Source of the DNA: Alphaproteobacteria bacterium
GTDB lineage: Bacteria; Pseudomonadota; Alphaproteobacteria; JAGOMX01
Length of the DNA: 6,132 bases
NCBI GenBank assembly: GCA_016742295.1
Contig: JACVCA010000085.1
Location: 1-6,132, forward strand
Direction: 5' to 3'
The position numbers and the translations under genes are program-made. The notes beneath the pieces were generated by a model. That model did no database searches. It was not told the origin of the DNA and saw nothing but the letters and a program-made list of their open reading frames with translations. Positions 1 through 4,714 of the stretch are shown here, piece after piece; position 1 is the stretch's first letter, and the number at the start of each line of letters is the position of its first letter.

Positions 1-6
1 GGGGAG
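1..6 (+). promoter_or_regulatory. Ribosome binding site of pyrG
   Basis: GGGGAG lies 7 bases before the ATG at 14. This is a good Shine-Dalgarno match and supports that start codon. Anything further upstream, including a promoter, is outside the window. Confidence 0.7.
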
Positions 7-13
7 ATCAACT

Positions 14-1678
14 ATGACGCGCTATATCTTTGTGACAGGAGGAGTGCTCTCTTCACTCGGCAAAGGGTTGGCAGCAGCGTCATTGGGCGCGCTTTTGAAA
101 GCACGCGGCTATAAGGTCAGATTGCGCAAGTTTGAGCCTTATCTTAATGTAGATCCTGGTACCATGAACCCCAACCAGCATGGTGAAGTATATGTCACTG
201 AGGATGGGGCGGAAACTGATCTCGATCTTGGTCATTATGAACGATTTACAGGCGAAACTTGCCGAGCAAGTGACGCGATTACGACCGGACAGGTATATTC
301 AAAAGTTATTGCACGCGAAAGACGAGGGGATTATCTGGGAGCTACAGTCCAAGTTATTCCACATATTACCGATACAATTAAAGATGCTATTGTAGAGGAT
401 ATAGAGCCAGATGTTGATTTTCTCATCTGCGAAATTGGTGGAACTGTAGGCGATATTGAGAGTCTCCCTTTTTTAGAAGCTATCCGTCAATTTTTGAATG
501 AAGTTGGTCATGGACAGACGATGATTATTCATCTGACACTGGTGCCTTATATTGCAAGTTCTGAAGAGCTTAAAACCAAACCAACGCAGCATTCTGTCAA
601 AGAATTACTTCATGTAGGTATTCAGCCCGATATTCTTTTATGTCGGGCTGATCGTCCTATCCCTGAAGAAGCTAAAAGAAAACTAGCTTTATTTTGCAAT
701 ATCCGCCCCGAGCGTGTCATTGAAGCTTTAGATGTTGATACAATTTATCAGGTACCAGTAGCTTACTCCGTGACAGGTCTTGATATTCAGGTCTTGAAAC
801 ATTTTGGTTTAAAAATCAATCCCAATCCTGATTTTGAATCTTGGCGAGAGATTGTACGGAAAATCCGCAATCCCAAGAACGCAGTAACAATTGCAATTGT
901 CGGAAAATATATTAGTTTGAAAGATGCTTATAAATCATTGATTGAGGCTTTAGCGCACGCGGGCATTGCCAATGAAACGCGAGTTTCCTTAAAGTGGGTT
1001 GATGCAGTTACTCTTGAAAGAGTTACTGAGACAGGGCCACAACAAAAATCTACTGACCAAGTATCGCAGATTTGGGGCGATAACGATGGTATCTTAGTCC
1101 CAGGTGGTTATGGCCTGCGTGGGGCATTTGGTAAAATGGCAGCAATTGGTTATGCACGTGAAAAAAAGATTCCTTTTCTTGGCATCTGCTTTGGGATGCA
1201 GCTTTCAATGATTGAAGCTGCACGTAATCTTGCCAACCTTAAAGATGCAAGCTCAACGGAATTTGGACCTACCTCTACTCCTCTTGTAGGGCTTTTGACC
1301 GAGTGGCTTCATAAGGGAGTCGTTATTAAGCGTGATGAGAATGATGATCTAGGAGGTACGATGCGTTTAGGATCTTATGCATGCCATATTGAACCTGGTA
1401 CCCTTGCCCATAAAGTTTATGGCCAGACTGTTATCTATGAGCGCCATCGTCATCGTTATGAGGTTAATATCAATTATCGTCAAGCTCTTGAGAATGTAGG
1501 ATTCAAAATGACGGGGATGTCCTCGAGTGGTCAATTACCGACTATAGCAGAACGCAACGATCATCCTTGGTTTTTAACCATGCAATTTCATCCTGAGTTA
1601 AAATCGAGACCGTTTGAGCCGCACCCCGTATTTAAAGCCTATATTGCCGCAGCCTTAGTACATCAACAAACGAAATAA
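14..1678 (+). CDS. pyrG: CTP synthase (glutamine-hydrolysing)
   Basis: Cytosolic enzyme of pyrimidine synthesis: it phosphorylates UTP with ATP and aminates it to CTP with ammonia from glutamine. The 554 residues are slightly longer than the roughly 545 usual in proteobacteria, and both domains are complete. The N-terminal synthetase domain begins with FVTGGVLSSLGKG (residues 6-18), the P-loop. ETDLDLGHYERF contains Asp71 and CEIGGTVGDIE contains Glu140, the expected Mg-binding acidic residues. The C-terminal class I glutamine amidotransferase domain has the oxyanion strand PGGYGLRG (363-370), the nucleophile Cys392 in GICFGMQ, and the His526/Glu528 pair in FHPE. All catalytic residues are present, so the enzyme should be active. 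kdsA follows after 12 bases, which implies co-transcription. CTP is also needed to make CMP-KDO from the product of the KdsA branch. The family call is certain. Confidence 0.99.
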   Translation: MTRYIFVTGGVLSSLGKGLAAASLGALLKARGYKVRLRKFEPYLNVDPGTMNPNQHGEVYVTEDGAETDLDLGHYERFTGETCRASDAITTGQVYSKVIARERRGDYLGATVQVIPHITDTIKDAIVEDIEPDVDFLICEIGGTVGDIESLPFLEAIRQFLNEVGHGQTMIIHLTLVPYIASSEELKTKPTQHSVKELLHVGIQPDILLCRADRPIPEEAKRKLALFCNIRPERVIEALDVDTIYQVPVAYSVTGLDIQVLKHFGLKINPNPDFESWREIVRKIRNPKNAVTIAIVGKYISLKDAYKSLIEALAHAGIANETRVSLKWVDAVTLERVTETGPQQKSTDQVSQIWGDNDGILVPGGYGLRGAFGKMAAIGYAREKKIPFLGICFGMQLSMIEAARNLANLKDASSTEFGPTSTPLVGLLTEWLHKGVVIKRDENDDLGGTMRLGSYACHIEPGTLAHKVYGQTVIYERHRHRYEVNINYRQALENVGFKMTGMSSSGQLPTIAERNDHPWFLTMQFHPELKSRPFEPHPVFKAYIAAALVHQQTK

Positions 1679-1682
1679 GGAG
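1677..1682 (+). promoter_or_regulatory. Ribosome binding site of kdsA, overlapping the pyrG stop
   Basis: AAGGAG uses the last two bases of the pyrG TAA stop and sits 8 bases before the kdsA ATG. The overlap fits translational coupling within one operon and fixes the kdsA start at 1691. Confidence 0.8.
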
Positions 1683-1690
1683 TTAAAAGT

Positions 1691-2560
1691 ATGAGTTCAT
1701 TTCGACACGTCTCAGTTGGGGGAGGAGAAGCAGCTTCAGTTGTTTTTGGGAACAATCTACCATTTGTGTTAATTGCAGGACCCTGTGTCCTTGAGAGTCG
1801 TGCGCATGCTTTTGAAATGTCTCAAGCTTTAAGTGAAATGACAAAAAAATTGGGGCTTGGCTTTATCTTTAAAACTTCATTTGATAAGGCTAACCGGACT
1901 AGCGGGAGGGGTGTAAGAGGAGTTGGTCTTGAACTTGCTTTACCTATTTTACAAGAAATTCGCGAAACGGTCGGATGTCCTATTATAACGGACGTGCATT
2001 TGCCAGACCAATGCGCTAAAGTTGCAGAAATCGTTGATATTATACAAATCCCAGCTTTTTTATGTAGACAAACAGATCTAATTGTTGCAGCTGCTAAAAC
2101 AGGTAAAGCCCTTAATATCAAGAAAGGCCAATTTCTAGCTCCTTGGGATATGAAGAATGTCGCAAAGAAAGCACAAGAAGCAGGAAATTCAAATGTATTA
2201 CTGTGCGACCGAGGCGTATCATTCGGCTATAATACATTAGTTTCCGATATGCGTGCGTTACCTATCATGGCAGCCACTGGTTTTCCAGTTATTTTTGATG
2301 CAACGCATTCTGTCCAACAACCAGGGGGCGCTGGCGATAAAAGCAGCGGGCAACGTGAATTTGTCCGTACTTTAGCCCGAGCTGCAATAGCAGTAGGGGT
2401 GGCGGGAGTTTTTGTGGAAACCCATGAAGACCCCGACAATGCACCTAGCGACGGGCCCAATATGATGCACTTGAAGGACATGCCTGCAATGCTTAAGCTC
2501 TTGATGGAAATTGATGCAATTGCTAAAGCCAACCCGGAAGTAATACCTAGTTTACCTTAA
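1691..2560 (+). CDS. kdsA: 3-deoxy-8-phosphooctulonate synthase (KDO-8-phosphate synthase), metal-dependent class
   Basis: Cytosolic enzyme that condenses phosphoenolpyruvate with arabinose 5-phosphate to KDO 8-phosphate, the precursor of the inner-core sugar of lipopolysaccharide. Its 289 residues match the family (about 280). Visible motifs are IAGPCVLES (28-36), FKTSFDKANRTS (60-71), KKGQFLAPWDMKNV (144-157), DATHSVQQPGG (203-213) and the C-terminal ETHEDPDNAPSDGP (243-256). The residue in GPC is Cys32, where the metal-independent E. coli enzyme has Asn. Cys32, His206, Glu243 and Asp254 keep exactly the spacing of the Aquifex aeolicus metal ligands Cys11, His185, Glu222 and Asp233. I therefore infer a divalent-metal-dependent enzyme. 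The short gap after pyrG implies a shared transcript. Its substrate PEP is the product of the enolase encoded next. Its presence implies that the organism makes LPS. Confidence 0.98.
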   Translation: MSSFRHVSVGGGEAASVVFGNNLPFVLIAGPCVLESRAHAFEMSQALSEMTKKLGLGFIFKTSFDKANRTSGRGVRGVGLELALPILQEIRETVGCPIITDVHLPDQCAKVAEIVDIIQIPAFLCRQTDLIVAAAKTGKALNIKKGQFLAPWDMKNVAKKAQEAGNSNVLLCDRGVSFGYNTLVSDMRALPIMAATGFPVIFDATHSVQQPGGAGDKSSGQREFVRTLARAAIAVGVAGVFVETHEDPDNAPSDGPNMMHLKDMPAMLKLLMEIDAIAKANPEVIPSLP

Positions 2561-2680
2561 GGGAATATTGTCGGACCAGTTCCACCCCTCAATCACCCTT
2601 TCCAAATGCTGGCTCGCCGTCTGGGTAGATAACGTAATGAGAACTTGGAACGATAAAATAAAGCCTGCCCTCCGCTTACC
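2561..2680. repeat. GC-richer intergenic block, possible dispersed repeat
   Basis: By hand count these 120 bases are about 50% GC, against about 30% in the 120 bases at 2691-2800. The block starts immediately after the kdsA stop. Several frames are open through it. On the minus strand one reads YVIYPDGEPAFGKGD up to a stop at 2589-2591. A plus-strand frame from a TTG at 2568 runs 39 codons to 2687. None has a convincing ribosome site, so I do not call a gene. The composition shift and compact shape suggest an interspersed element or a structured transcript end. The repeat status is inference, because only one copy is visible. Confidence 0.3.
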
Positions 2681-2718
2681 ATTTTAAATGTGAAGAGCTT
2701 CTTTTTACTTTGAAAAAA

Positions 2719-2765
2719 TTAAACCTCTCTTGCCTAACCGATCTATTCTTTTCATTGAGGTTTAA
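2719..2765. repeat. Perfect 9-bp inverted repeat in the eno leader region
   Basis: TTAAACCTC at 2719-2727 is the exact reverse complement of GAGGTTTAA at 2757-2765, with 29 bases between them. It sits 47 bases before the eno start, in the AT-rich half of the gap. It could be a regulator binding site or the base of a leader RNA stem. No U-tract follows, so it does not look like an intrinsic terminator of kdsA. I could not find a confident sigma-70 promoter around it. Confidence 0.4.
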
Positions 2766-2798
2766 GATGTGCTAAGAGAGAGTAACTAACACATACAT

Positions 2799-2803
2799 AA
2801 GGA
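2799..2803 (+). promoter_or_regulatory. Ribosome binding site of eno
   Basis: AAGGA lies 8 bases before the ATG at 2812 and supports that start. It is directly followed by CCTCC, the same sequence as the anti-Shine-Dalgarno core of 16S rRNA. Confidence 0.7.
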
Positions 2804-2811
2804 CCTCCATT

Positions 2812-4083
2812 ATGACAACCATCATCGACATTTTTGCACGTGAGATACTCGATTCTCGTGGAAATCCAACCATCGAAGTTGATGTCGAGCTTGAAAGCGG
2901 TGCTATGGGGCGTGCTGCAGTGCCTTCCGGAGCGTCTACTGGGAAATATGAAGCCGTTGAGCTTAGAGATGAGGATATACTACGCTTTAACGGCAAAGGA
3001 GTACAAAATGCCGTTGAAGCTGTGAACGGTGAAATCTCCCAAGTTTTATTAGGAATAGACGCAAGCCGTCAAAGAGCCCTCGACGAAATTCTTATAAATT
3101 TGGATGGAACCGAGAATAAATCTCGGTTAGGGGCCAATGCTCTTTTAGGTGTTAGTCTTGCAGTATCAAAAGCCGCAGCCCAAGCCCACGGTTTACCCCT
3201 TTATCGTTACATTGGTGGAATATCCGCCTGTAGACTCCCCATGCCGATGATGAATATTCTAAATGGAGGAGCACATGCTGATAATGCCATTGATATTCAA
3301 GAGTTTATGGTTGTGCCTATTGGTGCGAGCTCAATGAGCCAGGCAATTCGTATGGGAACTGAAGTATTTCATTCTTTAAAGGGACAGCTTAAAAGATCAG
3401 GCTACAGTACTAATGTAGGTGATGAAGGCGGATTTGCCCCCGATCTTTCAAACAGTCGAGAGGCCTTAGATCATATTATGAAATCCATTGAGTCTGCAGG
3501 CTACAAGCCTGGAATTGATATGACAATTGCGCTTGATGTGGCAGCAACTGAGCTCTTTAAAGACCAACAATACCACTTGAGAGGTGAAAATAAAGTTCTG
3601 AGTCCAGAACAACTTGTCGATTATTATCAAAAGTTGGTAGATGATTATCCCATTGTTTCGATTGAGGACGGTATGGCTGAAGATGATTTTGAAGGATGGG
3701 GACTTTTAACCCAAACTTTAGAAGATCAGATCCAACTTGTTGGTGATGACGTTTTTGTTACAAATGTGGACCGTTTAGCAAAAGGTATTGTTGACGGTTT
3801 TGCCAATGCTATTTTAGTTAAAGTCAATCAAATTGGCACCCTTACAGAGACATTAGATGCAGTTGAGCTGGCCAAGCGCTCAGCATTTCAGGTAGTTATG
3901 TCTCATCGTTCTGGTGAAACTGAGGATACGACAATTGCAGATCTAGCTGTAGCTACAGGATGCGGACAAATAAAGACAGGTGCCCCTTCACGTTCGGATC
4001 GGGTTGCAAAATATAATCAATTGTTACGTATTGAAGAAATGCTAGGTGATGAAGCAATCTTTGAGAATCCTTTTGAGATTTAG
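2812..4083 (+). CDS. eno: Enolase (phosphopyruvate hydratase)
   Basis: Glycolytic enzyme that interconverts 2-phosphoglycerate and phosphoenolpyruvate, and in many bacteria also a partner of the RNA degradosome. The 423 residues are near the usual 425-432. The N-terminal domain has EILDSRGNPT (11-20) and the mobile catalytic loop SGASTG (39-44). The barrel shows DEGGFAP (204-210) with the proton-donor Glu205. The Mg ligands are Asp242 in ALDVAATE, Glu285 in SIEDG and Asp312 in VGDDVF. The family signature ILVKVNQIGTLTET (334-347) carries the catalytic base Lys337, and SHRSGETEDTTIADLAV (364-380) binds substrate. Everything needed for activity is present. The 251-base gap upstream suggests its own promoter, although none was recognised. 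Its product PEP feeds KdsA. Normal housekeeping neighbours of alphaproteobacterial eno do not follow it here. Confidence 0.99.
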   Translation: MTTIIDIFAREILDSRGNPTIEVDVELESGAMGRAAVPSGASTGKYEAVELRDEDILRFNGKGVQNAVEAVNGEISQVLLGIDASRQRALDEILINLDGTENKSRLGANALLGVSLAVSKAAAQAHGLPLYRYIGGISACRLPMPMMNILNGGAHADNAIDIQEFMVVPIGASSMSQAIRMGTEVFHSLKGQLKRSGYSTNVGDEGGFAPDLSNSREALDHIMKSIESAGYKPGIDMTIALDVAATELFKDQQYHLRGENKVLSPEQLVDYYQKLVDDYPIVSIEDGMAEDDFEGWGLLTQTLEDQIQLVGDDVFVTNVDRLAKGIVDGFANAILVKVNQIGTLTETLDAVELAKRSAFQVVMSHRSGETEDTTIADLAVATGCGQIKTGAPSRSDRVAKYNQLLRIEEMLGDEAIFENPFEI

Positions 4084-4174
4084 ATACAGCGGCCCTTATA
4101 TTTATCCCAACACTTAGGATGGAGGTATCATATAAGACTGAAGGACAATCTCATTATACTTAAATTGATAATCA

Positions 4175-4182
4175 GAGGAGAG
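4175..4182 (+). promoter_or_regulatory. Ribosome binding site of the small secreted-protein gene
   Basis: GAGGAGAG ends 5 bases before the ATG at 4188. This strong Shine-Dalgarno match is the best single argument that the short reading frame is really translated. Confidence 0.7.
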
Positions 4183-4187
4183 TAACC

Positions 4188-4457
4188 ATGCACAAAGCAG
4201 CCCTCATAGTTACCTCAGTTTCTTTCATGTTATCTACTAATGTTGGATTAGCAACTTTGATTGAAGAACTAAAAGTAGATCCAAAAACTTTGCAAAAAAA
4301 GAGTGAGGAGCGACTCTTGCAAAAAAGCAGTTTTTTTGTTCCAAGATTGCCTTCTATAGATGAAAAAGAAATCGAAGCTGCTTCAAGAAGAGCAGATAGA
4401 ATGCTAGGTTTAAAAAAAAAGAATAATTCAAAATATAATAAGTATAGAGAACATTAA
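4188..4457 (+). CDS. Small secreted protein of unknown function
   Basis: 89 residues; I do not recognise a family. The N-terminus is a clear Sec-type signal: MHK, then a hydrophobic core of about 17 residues, then VGLA with likely cleavage after Ala22. The mature part of about 67 residues is highly charged and probably helical. It starts TLIEELKVDPKTLQKKSEERL, continues through FFVPRLPSIDEKEIEAASRRADRMLGL, and ends in a lysine- and asparagine-rich tail (KKKNNSKYNKYREH). It has no cysteines and no membrane segment after the signal. The start is supported by a strong ribosome site. It lies 104 bases after eno and 257 bases before the F-box gene, on the same strand. A run of nine A at 4412-4420 near the 3' end is a possible slippage site that would change only the tail. 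It could be a periplasmic or host-directed peptide; the function is unknown. Confidence 0.7.
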   Translation: MHKAALIVTSVSFMLSTNVGLATLIEELKVDPKTLQKKSEERLLQKSSFFVPRLPSIDEKEIEAASRRADRMLGLKKKNNSKYNKYREH

Positions 4458-4714
4458 ATATGCTTTTTATAAATAATTTTACTAAACTTTTCACTCGCTT
4501 ATGCAATTGGACCCTGCATTTCAGGATGAAACATGATATTTGAAGTTCCATCTGAAATGTCTTAAACTCTCCTACGATGATATTGTCATAAATATACGCC
4601 TGAGTGACCCTTAAGCCCACAGTAATTATATGATGATAATACACCCACTAAATATTAAGGCCAAGCCTTGAGAGTATTAGTCAAACTAGAGGCTTACCTA
4701 TCTGAGAGTTATCT
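4458..4714. other. Intergenic region before the F-box gene, with an imperfect inverted repeat
   Basis: 257 AT-rich bases with no supported gene. CATTTCAG at 4517-4524 pairs exactly with CTGAAATG at 4552-4559, leaving 27 bases between; three more pairs are possible past a one-base bulge. No run of T follows the right arm, so it is a poor intrinsic terminator. It could be an operator or a weak stem in the F-box gene leader. A smaller AAGGC/GCCTT hairpin with a 3-base loop lies around 4654-4667. I saw no confident -35/-10 pair. Confidence 0.35.
4704..4708 (+). promoter_or_regulatory. Weak ribosome binding site of the F-box gene
   Basis: GAGAG lies 6 bases before the ATG at 4715. An in-frame TGA at 4703-4705 excludes any start further upstream, so 4715 is the first possible ATG. 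A second ATG at codon 6 is less likely because it would shorten the hydrophobic N-terminus. Confidence 0.5.

Noticed and set aside
1822..2532. Two minus-strand frames opposite kdsA
   Set aside because: They are shadows of a fully conserved enzyme gene and have no family resemblance of their own.
2767..2775. Two-codon mini reading frame ATG TGC TAA in the eno leader
   Set aside because: No ribosome site and no attenuation structure linked to it; such triplets arise readily by chance.
4095..4136. 7-bp inverted repeat CTTATAT/ATATAAG after the eno stop
   Set aside because: It is short and AT-only apart from one pair, so expected by chance in this composition, and no T-run follows. Its arm spacing (35) equals that of the repeat at 4517-4559, which is probably coincidence.
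4155..4160. TATACT as a -10 box for the small gene
   Set aside because: No acceptable -35 hexamer lies 16-18 bases upstream.
4354..4644. 96-codon minus-strand reading frame spanning the small gene's end and the following gap
   Set aside because: It is low-complexity and AT-driven, has no recognisable motif, and overlaps a better supported gene with a strong ribosome site.
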